Source: Tuctoria greenei | Lineage: Eukaryota > Streptophyta > Magnoliopsida > Poales > Poaceae | Assembly: GCA_036927565.1 (NCBI GenBank) | Contig: JAYESD010000001.1 | Span: 249,827,097 to 249,891,096, forward strand | Direction: 5' to 3' | DNA: 64,000 nt | The notes under the pieces: generated by a model | Told to the model about the DNA's origin: nothing | The model's database searches: none | Seen by the model: only the letters and a program-made list of their open reading frames with translations | Program-made: the position numbers and the translations under genes | Part shown: positions 32,335 to 43,215 of the stretch, one piece after another | Layout of the letters: each line of letters starts with the position of its first letter | Numbering within the stretch: the stretch's first letter is position 1

Positions 32335-34487
32335 TGGCTCGCGACAAGAAGAACAAGGGCAAGGCCATTGTGGAGCCGACCGCGAAGAAGCAGAAGCTCT
32401 CCAAGGAGGAGAAGAAGGTGTTGATGGTCGCTCGCACTGCTGAGGAGCGTGAGCATGGGCGAGGAGGATCTTTGAGGATCCGCGAGGCTCGTCCGAGGCA
32501 GCCTCCCGTGATCGATGAGTCCGAGGCCGAAGAAGAGCCAGAAGAGCCACCCGTCCGCCGGTGCTCAGCCCGGACCCGTGGGGGTCTTCCCGCGGCAGTA
32601 CCACGTCCGAGACCGACGGTTGCCGATCGTCGTGAGGACAGGGAGGCCCAGAGAGCCATCTACAAGATGGACACCACCGTCCGTGTCGGTGAAGGTGTCC
32701 GATTGACAGATTACCGAAAGATGAAGGCAAAGCAGCTCTGAAGACTCAGATGGAGTGTGCTACTTGAGGAGTGGTACCCGCAGCCCAGAGAGGCTCTGGT
32801 GGACAGTCATTTCTGGACTGTGACACAGGCGTCACTCTACGAGACCTACAGACGCCGCGGCCACAAGCTATTCCAGCACAACTTTCTGGATTGGCATCAG
32901 CTTGCCCTCACAGTAGAGACAGAGATTCGCCCCTACTTTGAGAGGTACATAGGGTTGGTGCACCTGATGTCCTATGAGAGGAGTGCTTATGTGGAGGATT
33001 GGGTACGCGTGTTCTACTCTACCCTATACGTCTCTGAGGGGCGCAGGTCGATTGACTTCATGTTCATGGGCCAGCACTATCACTTGACGAGGCAGACACT
33101 GGCACAGCTACTGGGAGTGGACCTGCACAACACTTGCGTGCATGAGAGAGTATACGGACAGACAGACCCGCCGAGGAGGCCGCTCACTGGAGGAGTGGCA
33201 CCAGCTCTGGAGGAGATCTGCTCTTTGTTTGGCCCGACTTTCTCTCCAGACCAGCCGAGGGTACCGGCTCCGTTGACTCCAGCTGCGCGCACAGTGCACC
33301 TTGCCTTGCGCCGCACGCTCTTGCCGAGGTCAGGATATCTAGAGGGGTTCACCAGTCTGCAGCAGACCCTCCTGTTCTACATCATGAACGGGATGGAGTT
33401 TGATATAGTGGACGTCCTCATATGCAAGATGGAGGATGTGATCACTGACGGAGTGGGCATGATGAGGCAGCTTGTGTATGGACACTGGATCAGCTACCTG
33501 CTCTCCATGATTGTCCCTGAGGAGTCCGCCGTGCATGACCGTCTCACTGATGAGAGTGTCACACGGTTCGGTCACTACCGTGCCCCAGCTCCTGGAGACC
33601 GCCGCCTTGGCCGTCTAGTCGAGCGTCAGGTCAGGGCTCGGCTATCTGAGGAGGACTGGTCGGACTTGGAGAAGGAGGATGAGAGGCTGGCTGAGGCAGA
33701 GGCACAGGGTGAGGACTTGAAGCACATATGGTCCAAGAGCGACACGGATGACAGTGACGAGGAGTACTTCCCACCTCCTCCCTCACCCAGGCAGCACGAC
33801 GCGGAGGCTGGAGGCTCTACAGTGCCACCCCCTACTCCACCTCCCGTCTCATAGGCACAGGTATCTCAGCCGTCAGAGCTCACTTCGCTCCTGCAGCAGA
33901 TGGTTGAGCAGCAGCGCTTGGACCGGCTTGCAGCTGAGCAGGCTCGAGCGGAGCAGGCCGCACGCCTTATGGAGCTCCAACAGCAGCAGCAGGAGATGCA
34001 ACGCCAGATCGCCCGTGAGAGGCGTGAGGACACTGACCGGCTGACTGGACTCATAGACCAGATGCACCAGCGCTCCCTCGACCAGCAGCAGCAGATGCAG
34101 CAGGCGATGATGGGCATCCTGGGGTTGATCACCAACCTCTACACCCAGACCGGGATTGCCCTCCCATCGCAGCTGCCAGGAGTTGCTCCACCGCCACCTG
34201 TCCTCGCTCCAGCTGCCGCTCCGGTGTCGACTACGCTGATTCCTTCTATCATCATGTCTCCACTACTCGCTTCGGGCGCACCGATTCACTCTCCGATGCC
34301 GGCCACGACACTGTTCCAGCAGACGCCGGCATCTGTCGCCAGTGCCCCTGTTCCAGCAGCACCTACCCAGCAGGCACCTCCGACGGCTCCTACGGCTCCA
34401 ACAGCCCCTACCTCTACTCCAGGCAGCAGCTCCGACGACAGCGACGGTGACCAGTTCGTCATCGCGCCTAGTACTCAGGGTCCTTAG
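32334..34487 (+). pseudogene. Sirevirus third ORF (plant transposon-associated domain, env-like position)
   Basis: One frame runs from the ATG at 32334 to the TAG at 34485-34487 (about 717 codons) with two in-frame stops (TGA 32739, TAG 33852). Residues 1-135 are lysine/arginine-rich and look nuclear. The middle (32757-33650) resembles the 'putative plant transposon protein' domain (Pfam PF20167), with LLEEWYPQPREAL, YVEDWVRVFYSTLY and LTRQTLAQLLGVDLH. An acidic stretch (33650-33770) precedes a glutamine-rich coiled coil (33900-34110) and a Pro/Ala/Thr-rich tail. No signal peptide or membrane segment is seen, so it does not look like an envelope protein despite its position. A related remnant survives at 3440-3770. 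Confidence 0.75.
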
Positions 34488-34852
34488 GCACTCGGATCCC
34501 TTTTTGGTGTCTTGATGCCAAAGGGGGACAAGAGTTAGAGGAGTCAGGGGGAGGATAGCTTAGCCTCAGAGGGAGTGTCCTAGCCTTAGGGGGAGTTTAT
34601 TGAGTACTTTTGCCATCTTTTGTAATTCGATACTTTTGCTACTCATTTGGTGTTTATTGAGTACTCTTAAGTTATTAATCGATTGAGCTTATTTGGTGCC
34701 TATCTTATGATCACTTATTCACTTGAGTTATTCTTTGATTGAGCTTTCAAATTTTAAGTGTAATATCTTGTATTCATTGCATATCATCTTAAGCTTCGTA
34801 CTATCAAATTCATTACTATTGTGCTTTAATTGTTGTGTTGTCATCAATCACC
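34488..34852. other. 3' noncoding region of element A
   Basis: Contains GGGGGA-type purine tracts (about 34525, 34547 and 34579) that resemble the polypurine tract and then AT-rich sequence up to the tract itself. Multiple polypurine-like tracts before the 3' LTR are a reported Sirevirus trait. Confidence 0.55.
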
Positions 34853-34866
34853 AAAAAGGGGGAGAT
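34853..34866 (+). other. Polypurine tract of element A
   Basis: AAAAAGGGGGAGAT directly abuts the 3' LTR start at 34867 and primes plus-strand synthesis in such elements. Confidence 0.92.
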
Positions 34867-36267
34867 TGAAAGCATCTAGGCCCCCATTAGGTATGGTTTC
34901 GGTGATTAATGATAACCATTGGATTTTACTAATGAATTTGTGAATGCAAGGTCCCCATACTCAATCATTGAAATCTATATGTCATTGGAGACCCATATAC
35001 AATCACTTTAAAAGATCAAATCAATGATATGAAGACAAGAAGTGAAAGCTCTTATGTCAAAGTCATTCAACCACAATTTATGACACTTAATGCTTGACAA
35101 CCATCAGAAGAACATTTCCAACAAGAGTCTAAGAGGTCAATCGAGCAAGACACAAAAGAATCACTTAGAAACAACTCGAAGCAAACAAAATCAACTCACC
35201 AGATCAACCGATGATTTCTCAGAACAACACATCGGTCGAGTTGGTTCAGCAGAAGAAGAAGACCTCAGAACAAAGCACTCACCGGATCATCCGATGTTAA
35301 GGGCTCAGCTACATCGGTCCATCAGTACAGTTTGCAATATCCTTGGACCAAGTGTAGCACCGGATCATCCGATGTACAGAAATACACACATCGGTCAATC
35401 ACTCCAGTAAGCATCAAGTTTGAGTCAAGTCTGGAGGAAGAGCCACCGGATCATCCGATGAGAAGACAATTGCAACATCGGTCTAACAACGGTCATATCT
35501 GACACAATGACGTCAGCTAAAGCAAACTTGACCGATGATAACTAAAGGGGAGACATCGGATCATCCGATGTTCGCAGAAAAGTTATGTCAGCCTACTTTT
35601 CCAACGGCTATTTCGTGGAGGCTGGCTTTAAATACCCCCTAAACCGGTCATTTCGATAAGTCTTGATTACCAGACACCATCAACACATCCACAAGCGTTC
35701 AAGACCAAGAGCAATCACTTCCACATCATTTCGATCACCTATACACCAAGAGTTAGGCTAGAACTAGCTAGAAAGAGAGCTTGTGTGCCTCCATTCTGGG
35801 TGAGTGAACTCTCTAGGATAGTGAGAGCCTCAAGGGAGTGTCCTTGGTGTTTGTAACTATGAGGAGACTTCCGGAGCTTACCAAGGCGTTTGTGGAAGCC
35901 CGGAGGGTCGAAGTTGTACATGGCTTGAGCTCCACCTTGCCGAGGTTGGCAAACGGAGAGGAATAGTGAAGATCCCTCGTCTCAATTACTTGGGTGTGGC
36001 AAAACCCTTTGGTGGGTGCCACAACGTGGATGTAGGAAGATCTTGACGATCTTGCCGAACCACGGGATAAATCCTCGTGTCTCCTCGGGAGTTTGCATCC
36101 TCCTCCTTTCCCTTATTTTTATGCATTTTACATTCCGCAAAGTTCCTATTTACTTGAATGCATAGACAGTTTGCGTAGGGAATTGAGCTTTTAGGAATTA
36201 AGTTTTATTGCTTAGATTTTTTAAAGAAGCCCAATTCACCACCCCTCTTGGGCATTCGATCCTTACA
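34867..36267 (+). repeat. 3' LTR of element A
   Basis: 1401 bp, the same length as the 5' LTR, with scattered substitutions mainly in the first 120 bases. It ends CGATCCTTACA and is followed by the duplication CCTCC. Confidence 0.95.
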
Positions 36268-38732
36268 CCTCCCCTCATGACGAGACTTGGAAACACCAAT
36301 CGAGCTACCCGGGTTACTGTAGTTTAGAGCGCACTTCACACCTTCCTCTGTAGAGTATCCTTGTACCATGATGCCCTCAGGGTAAGCTTGATTTCTAATG
36401 AAGGACTTCAGTATGCCGTTGAATCTCTCGTACGCATACGTCTGGTGAAGGAACACAGGGCCAAGTAGCTTTACCTCCTTAATAAGATGAGTTGTAAAAT
36501 GAATGTTGATGTCAAAAAAGGCAGGTGGAAAATACATCTGAAGGAAGCATAAAGTTTCAAAGTGCCTTTTTCCAATGACTCAATATCTTCTTCACATAGT
36601 ACTTTTTGACCAATTGCATTGAAGAAAAAGCAAAAGTTTATTATAGCCTTCCTAACATTGACCGGTAGGATATTCCGAATTCCAAAAGCAATCATATACA
36701 TAAGCAATACATGGTAATCATGAGACTTCACATCGAGAGCTACTTTTAGATCTGGAAATGAAATAAGCCTTGAGACGTTCATCAAGTAGCCGGATGGTAC
36801 TTTCACATTTTTCAAGAACCGACAAAACTCTTTCTTCTCATGTTTTGAAAGGGTCATGCATGATGTGGGTAGTTCGTTCCTTTTACCGAGTCATCGACCC
36901 ACAACTCAGGCCTAATTCCCATTTTCATTAGATCTGCCCATGCATGTCCATGGTCTCTAGTTTTCCCATCCGTGTTAAGCAATGTCCCGAGTAGGCTCTC
37001 GCACACGTTCTTCTCAACGTGTATCACATTAATCGAATGACGGACGTCTAAGTCTTTCCAATATGATAGATCCCAAATAATCGATTGCTTCTTCCACATG
37101 TCATCTTTGCCAGTATTTTTGTCAATCCTTTTTCACTTATCAAAGACAACATGGATATCCTTGACCATTTCATAGACTTCATGACCCGTAAGATGAGGTG
37201 GAGGACGCCTCTTCTCAGTGTCACCACTAAAATTATCATTCATACTCCGAAATGGATGCTTCATTGGAATGTGGCATCGATGTCCCATGTACACTATTTT
37301 TTGTGACTCGCTCAAATAGACTATATTTCTCTCAAACAATGTGGACATCCGCAACCTACTTTATTACTCTGTCCGGACAAGTTATGTGCCGCTGGAGAAT
37401 CACTAACAGTCACACATAAAATGGCTTTGAGGCGAAAGTACTCACGCTTGTGGTCATCCCAGACCTGCACTTCATCGTTGTACCACAACTACTTTAGAAC
37501 TTCAACCAGAGGTCTAAAATAAGTGTCGGTATCATTCCCATGTTGTTGTGGCCCCGGTATCGGTCTTGATATCAATATTTTCGTTTGTTGCACAACCAAG
37601 GAGGAAGGTTCAAAATTGTTAGCACAATTGGTCGTATGCTATGGGTGCTACTGTTCAAAAAAGGATTCATGCCATCGGTGCTCATTGTGATCCTAATATT
37701 CTTAGGATCAATGGCAAATTCAGGATTTTGTGAATCAATGTTTCGCCACTATGTGGCATCAGCAAGACGTCTTATCATTCCAGCATCTTGTTTATGCTTC
37801 TCTTTGTGCCATCGCAATAATTCTGACTCCTTGTTTGCAAACCAACGCTTCAAACAAGGAATGATAGAAAAGTACCAAAACACCTTTTTCGGCCCTCTTT
37901 TTCTTCTATTGCAGTTCTCGTCATCACCGTCGTCTTTCCTACGATTGAATCGATCCACTCCACAAATAGGGCATTTCTCAAGGTTTTCGTACTCAGGTCC
38001 ATGATATAAAATGCAATCATTCTTGCACGCGTAAATTTTCTCCACCTCCAAACCCAATGGACAAATTATCTGTTTTGCCTCATAAGCTGTCGTAGGGACT
38101 GTGTTGCCTTGAGGTAACATGTCCTTAAGGAGCGTCAACAATTCCTCAAAACTACAATCACTCCATTCGTTGTTCGCCTTCAACTTGAAAAGTTTTATCA
38201 TCGCAAATAGTCTGGTGTACATAGCCGCACAACTATGATACAATGGCTTCTTCAAGTCTTTCTGCATCTTCTTGTAATTTGCAACTTCACCATTACTGTA
38301 TAGATCATCGTCGCCATGTCTCTCGACATTGTATACCTTCTCCTCTATGTTATGCACCTGAAACTTAATATCGTCATCGGTGAACCCAGATATATCTGGC
38401 ATATTCACATCGTCGTCATGATCTTCTTCGACAGTGGTACGGACCTCCCTCTCCAGATATGAATCTCTCATCTCTGCTTCATTAAGCCCCTCCTCCCCAT
38501 GTTTGTTTCAACATTGATAATCCACCATGAATCCATGTGTGATCAAATGTGACCTCAACACTTCATCTGTTCGATATCTCTTCTCATTCTTGCAATGTTT
38601 GCAAGGACAACAAACAGTCCCTCTAATGTTGTCTAACATGTCTTTCTTCGTGAAATCGATAAATGCATCTACCCTTTGGATATATTCATTGTAAAGGCAC
38701 GGCCCATACATCCAACTTCGATCCGACGACAT
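36268..38732 (-). pseudogene. CACTA TNP2 transposase, N-terminal and central part
   Basis: The start codon is at 38732. Residues 1-74 form the transposase-associated domain found in plant CACTA proteins (MSSDRSWMYGPCLYNEYI; Cys pattern CCPCKHCKN). After a stop near 38508 the frame continues (38471-37749) with an acidic region and the TNP2 motifs TIGMLL-equivalent LTLLKDMLPQGNTVPTTAYEAKQ (only partly quoted here), CKNDCILYHGPEY and KCPICG. Further pieces (37354-37133, 37099-36854, 36857-36471, 36537-36268) carry DLSYWKDLDVRHSINVIHVE and KSHDYHVLLM. Stops and shifts mark decay. TNP2 catalyses cut-and-paste transposition; this copy is dead and continues at 24151. Confidence 0.85.
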
Positions 38733-39360
38733 CTACGTATAGAAAAGGAGAGTTAAATCAAAGAAATTTGAAGCCACTGATAGTCAAGATCTAAAGGGGT
38801 AAAAAAATAGTAAGGAACAGGAGAGAAGGAGAGGACTAACCCTTTGTTTTAAGATCCACTGATAATCACCGCAAGACTTTTAGAAGGGCACCTCCAAAGA
38901 GGGAAAGAACAGGGCAAGAACAAGGCAGATCTAGCAGCCACTTGTTCTGCCATAGCTGAGAGGTCGTAGAAGAGCAATAGAAAATCAAGACAAACCGATT
39001 TAATGCACGTCTCTCTAGGGAACGGGAGACGAGCCCGCTTCCATGACAAAAGGAGACGCGCCTGACCGGTGGGTATAAAAGATGCGCATGCTTCGATTAT
39101 AAAAGGAGATGTACACCAAGAAAATGTCGTCTCAGTTACGAAACAAATATGAGTCGCACTCAATTAAAGCGCGTCTCCCGTTTGTCAGAGAAGATGGCGC
39201 GTCTCGAATACTTAACTGAGACGGGTTGTATAGTAACGCGTCTCTTTGTACATTCAACCGAGCCATATCAGATCTTCGTTGAAGCGGGCTCGTCTCGTTT
39301 AACCGTATCAGAGACGATCGCATTTGAGCTCGTCACTCATATTTGTCTCCTATTTAGGAT
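38733..39360. repeat. CACTA right subterminal region
   Basis: Upstream of the TNP2 start there are many copies of a GAGACGCGC/GCGCGTCTC motif in both orientations (about 39007, 39025, 39050, 39170, 39197, 39217, 39236, 39290 and 39311). CACTA transposases bind such subterminal repeats. No TAGTG end is visible, so the tip may be lost. Confidence 0.6.
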
Positions 39361-39483
39361 TACAGGCTAATCTGAGTCCCCGCTGTGCGCCGGTGGCGAA
39401 GACGACGAGGAGCGGTGGCGGCAGCCAGAGGGCAAGGCAAAGCAAGGCAAGGTAACGGGGGCTGCATGGCACTGTAGCACGCG

Positions 39484-41821
39484 ATGGCGCCTTCGGCAAT
39501 GTCGTCCAAGATGAAGAAACTGAAGATTCGAAGACTTACGATGGCTCCGAACAAGTACAAGGCTCATACAGATCAAGAGATGGAGAGGATCAGTGAAGCA
39601 GAAGAAATTGCTAGAGAGGTGTTCGTCGCGGCATCAACAGAGACAAGGCGTCGTCGACACATTCATGGTAAGGAAAGTCTCAGGATTTTGAACATGGAGA
39701 TCAATGGTCAGACGTGGATGATGAAGGTATCCACTCCCCTAATCTGTCCAAATGCACTCATAAAAGTCTTCCAGATCCAATGTATGAAGCGTATGTCTCA
39801 TCCCGGGTGCCGTCTTTCTCTGCTCCGCGATGGTTCTGCTCCGCTTGATGATTCATGCGGGTGTGTATCTCCAATCTTGGATTCTTCAACGAATAATGTT
39901 TTTCTTAGTGATAATCCAAATATGGATGAACAATCCGAGGGTAGTTCGTCGGTGAACGGACGTGGATGTTCCAGGGGCGGTGGTGCAGCCGCAAGTCTTG
40001 GCGTGGATCTCGTCAATGGTTCAAATTCAAACACGAGGCATGCGTACATGTTAACTGGCAGCCCAAAGCAAAGCCCACGTAGATATTGGCCAAGCCCAAA
40101 ATCACCTTGCGTTCCGGTTCCAGGACTCGGTGCTTTGTTTGACAAAACTGGGATTAGGGTTAATCCCTGCCCCAGGGCGACGCACATAAAGAAACACTCG
40201 AGAGCAGTCTTCACGACCGCACAGGCCACCATGGCAAGGCAGAGAAGCGAGGGTTTTGGGCGCAGCAAGGAAGAGGAGAGAAGCTTCGGTCGTGGTGCTA
40301 CTGGCAGGGTAACTTCCTCGGTCGTGGCATCCAAGGTGGCTTCCATTCTGGAATCGGTGGTGCAAATCTGAGGCACGGTGCGGCAGGACCAGGAGGTGGC
40401 TTCATCCCGAGGAGAGGACCTAGGTTCCAAGGTAACCGACAGGGAGTGCCTCCGCCCTGAAAACTTGTCGGGCGGAAAACTTGTTGTTTTATAGTTCATT
40501 TTTGAACTACAAAGTAACAAGTTTTCAGAAACGGAGGGGGTACTTTGCTAATCAAGGAGGTGATCAGAACCACACTTTTGGTCAGCGCTCGGGTCAGGGA
40601 TTTCCTTATGGATACCATCCTGGTCAAGGTTCTAGCCATGGTCCTCGTGATCTTCCAATGAACCAAGGTACCTCTGTCATAGGCCAACATGCTAACAGAT
40701 CGATCACAAAAGGTAATCCTGCAACGGGCAATGTTTCCTTGAACCTGCCGGCTCACACAGCTGCTGTGATCTAGAAGGTCTTGGAATCTGTTGTTGGCAG
40801 CATGGAGCAAGGTCAGTCCTCGGTGGATACTACAAAGCAGCAGAAGCTTCCAGTGCAAAACAATTCAGCATCCATGTTAGTGCCGATCAAGGAATTATCC
40901 AAACCGACGGCTGTGGACAATGCTGAATCGTCGAAAAAGGAAAGTAGCGGTAAAAATCCTCTATACTGCTATAGATGCTTCACTAAAGGCCACGAGGAGA
41001 AAAATTGTTAGTTGAGGTGTATTGCGTGGTGTGTGAAAGTCGGGAGAATGAAAAGACTAGATGTCCCTTGTATCGCGCAGTAAGGCAGAATGCAGAACTA
41101 TGTGGGTATGCTGTCGAGGGACTCGACTTCTTCTATATTCCTCACACACCCAAGGAGAAGGCCAAAAACGAGTCAAAAACTGCGATCATCAGAGTTAGCA
41201 ATGGGGTATTGACAACTCAGGAGGTGGTGGCGGAGCTGAAGAGGTTAAATCCAGGGAGATGGAGATGGCATGTGACTAACATGGGTAGGAACATTTTCAA
41301 AACAGTGTTTCCGTCGAGGTCGGAGTTGATGAGAATAGTGGAGTGGGGCGTCGTACACTCAAAGATGAACAATGCTATACTGTTGATCGAGGAGCTGAAT
41401 GGAGGAGCTGAGGCAAAAGGAAGAGTACCAATAATTTGGGTTCAATTTACAGGACTACCTTGCGAGCTGAGAGACTTCCTTATTATATGGGCCATCGGTT
41501 CTACTATTGGCAAGACACGAGATGTAGACATGGAGTATATGAGGAGGTATGATAGATGCAGGGTGCAGGTCAGTGTACTGGACCCTAATTTGATCCCCCA
41601 AGCCGTGTTTTGGGCATTATGAATTTCCAGGAATGATATCGTTTTTGACAAATGTCCGATGAAATCTTATTTGCAGGTGGTTTTCCGAGGGACCCACTGG
41701 TACAGAACTTGGACGCCCTGCAAAAGCATGACCAACACAGGAGCATGTTGACGGAGGCCTGTCGCGAGATAGAGACCGCCGTCATGCACATCTTTGCTAA
41801 TAATGGATGGCGTTTCATTAA
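39484..41821 (+). pseudogene. LINE-type zinc-knuckle / DUF4283 protein with zf-RVT-like tail
   Basis: An open frame (39484-40371) gives a low-complexity N-terminal region with Ser/Gly-rich stretches. After a MITE and further broken Gly/Gln-rich sequence a CCHC knuckle CYRCFTKGHEEKNC appears at 40967-41008, directly before a stop. Another frame (41005-41622) reads a second Cys-rich patch (CVVCESRENEKTRC), then a DUF4283-like domain with WRWHVTNMGRNIFKTVFPS and WVQFTGLPCELRDF. The end (about 41623-41821) resembles the C-terminus of plant LINE ORF2 after zf-RVT (SRNDIVFDK, FRGTHW, EACREIETA). In plant LINEs these belong to two ORFs, so the RT between them seems deleted. Several frameshifts make it nonfunctional. 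Confidence 0.55.
40448..40540. mobile_element. Stowaway-like MITE
   Basis: A 93-bp hairpin has complementary ends CCTCCG...CTGAAAACTTGT and ACAAGTTTTCAGAAACGGAGG and an inner inverted repeat (GAAAACTTGTT near 40475, AACAAGTTTTC near 40516). CTCCCTCCG-type ends are the Stowaway (Tc1/mariner) signature, and TA follows the right end at 40541-40542. The left end is altered and lacks a clear TA. Confidence 0.5.
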
Positions 41822-41824
41822 TGG

Positions 41825-42685
41825 TGTCGACTGTTGGAGTCGGCAGATCTCCTGACACTACTAAAGAGTTGAAGGAGTTTGTAGTTCGGTGTGGGCGCGC
41901 GGAGACTCAAGAAGGTGAATCACGATTGGACACGAGAGACACAGTGGTTTACGTGGTTCGGGCCGCCTGAGCGTAATACCCTACTCCACGGGTGTGTGGT
42001 GTTGTATTAGTTTATGTATGAAAGCTCACGTCAATGCGTGTGTGCCTGAGAGCGTTCGAGAGCCTTCTCCCTTTCCCCGTGTATCGTTGGTCTGTCCTTT
42101 TATAGTACAAGGACAAACCGTTACAAGTTAGCCTGGCCCGACATGTGGCCCCGGCGGTTACTAGTATTGATACACGATTAATTGTTGTTAATAACCCTGT
42201 AACGGGCTCCGATAGTGCCGTTACAGGTGTTAAGATTGTCCGATTAAGTGTCATTAACATGGAATTAATGACAATTAATCGGGTCTTGAAGTCTGCGGCT
42301 ATCCTTTGAAGATCCGGAGTCGTTACAATGTCTTCCGGAGGTTTGAGGCGGCCAGCTCCGACGTTTGGACACGTGGCAGCTCCGGAGCTTGCTTGTGGGA
42401 AGCGGGGAAGCTCCGGGGTGGCCTGGCACGTGTCAGGTCCGGAGCTTCTCTCGGTCAGGGGTTAAGTCCAGAGGTGCCGTTTCGGTACCTAGCCCGGAGC
42501 TTCACCCTTGTGGGTAGTAGCTCCGGTCTGGCAGTACACGTGGCAACCTAGGGGTTAACCATGTTGGAGAAGCGGGTCCGGTTATGTCTGACAAGTGGGC
42601 CTCCGAGGGTCTTCAATTTGAGTCGACGTCCTTCCCTTGAGATCTTTGTAACCGCAGGGGGTGTATGGTTTTTAGGGTACCGACA
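41825..42685 (-). repeat. 3' LTR of element D
   Basis: 861 bp, ends TGTCGACTGT and ACCGACA on the plus strand. CACGTG boxes start at 42370, 42427 and 42537 (57 and 110 bp apart), each in an AGCTCCGGAGCT context. TATAAAAG (minus) is near 42104-42097. Confidence 0.93.
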
Positions 42686-43215
42686 GTGGCCCCCTGGACC
42701 TACCTCCGGGGAAAGTCACCAGGGTGAAGTCATTCCGTCGGAGGTGGGTCCATACTCGCGACTCTTGAACTGGGTCTTCAAGGGTCTTCGGAGGTGCCGT
42801 TGGCGGGGCTTTACGGTTAAATCCCGACGCGTGGCGCACCTCAGGCGGCAGATAAGATCTTTGACGTGCGGATCTCTCGCAATTGAAGGTCGCCGGTTCC
42901 CGATACGAAAACCGTATCGGTTCCGCGCGCCTTGTCAGGTCGCCGCCTTTGGGTTTCCCGCCTCGTGATGACAACTGTTCGCCTGGGTAAGAGCCTCGAC
43001 TTGATCGTCAGGGTGGTCCCGGGCCCTCTTGTCATCGGCAGGGTTGAATTCTTGAGTAGTATCCTTGACTCCCCTGCAGTTTCCATCCAAGCGTTGCGAG
43101 GGCTTACTTAAGAAGGAAAGCACACCGTCGGGAGTTCTTTACGCTTCCCATCTGTTCTTGCGCTCAAACTCCCAACTCGTACTTTGCTCCTCTTCTCTTG
43201 CCTAGCTGTGCTACG
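42686..43215. other. Polypurine tract and upstream region of the antisense ORF, element D
   Basis: GTGGCCCCCTGGACC directly follows the LTR and is the reverse complement of the polypurine tract. The rest is GC-rich and includes a region (about 42840-43130) closely similar to 62580-62900 in element F, so it is shared upstream sequence of the antisense ORF and may hold its promoter. Confidence 0.6.

Larger units (their letters stand above)
24152..36267 (+). mobile_element. Full-length Sirevirus-type Ty1/copia element A
   Basis: This is a complete 12,116-bp element with two 1401-bp LTRs and an exact target duplication CCTCC (24147-24151 and 36268-36272). The order is LTR, primer site, gag, pol (protease-integrase-RT-RNase H), spacer, third ORF, polypurine tract, LTR. 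The copia pol order, long LTRs, a large gag with two zinc knuckles and coiled coil, and an extra ORF after pol place it with Sireviruses. The LTRs look highly similar with few scattered changes, but all three ORFs carry stops or a frameshift, so this copy is inactive on its own. It interrupts the CACTA transposase. Confidence 0.95.
8866..39360 (-). mobile_element. CACTA (En/Spm-type) DNA transposon E, interrupted by several insertions
   Basis: Two minus-strand genes define the element: a TNP2-family transposase (N-terminus at 38732, C-terminus near 12405) and a downstream Ulp1-like gene (about 11145 to 8884). Its own sequence is spread over about 36268-39360, 23978-24151 and 8866-13062, the gaps being retrotransposons with perfect 5-bp duplications. 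The right flank (about 38990-39330) has many inverted and direct copies of a GAGACGCGC motif, as expected of CACTA subterminal repeats. A CACTA...TAGTG terminus was not found, so 39360 is approximate; the left end lies beyond element G or the window. Confidence 0.75.
39371..41824 (+). mobile_element. Non-LTR (L1-type LINE) remnant, 5' part
   Basis: This part carries a degenerate ORF1-like gene and, fused to it, a tail resembling the last part of LINE ORF2. The 3' end is at 47765-47942 beyond gypsy element D. The exact 5' edge is not defined; it abuts the CACTA subterminal region. Reverse transcriptase and endonuclease motifs are absent. Confidence 0.6.

Noticed and set aside
31923..32456. ORFs on both strands in the leader before the third ORF
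   Set aside because: They reflect CCG/CGC-rich leader composition; the conserved protein starts at 32334 in one plus-strand frame.
39898..39910. TTTTTCTTAGTG as a possible right end of the CACTA element
   Set aside because: It lies inside the open LINE frame, about 550 bp beyond the last subterminal repeat, and no matching CACTA end was found.
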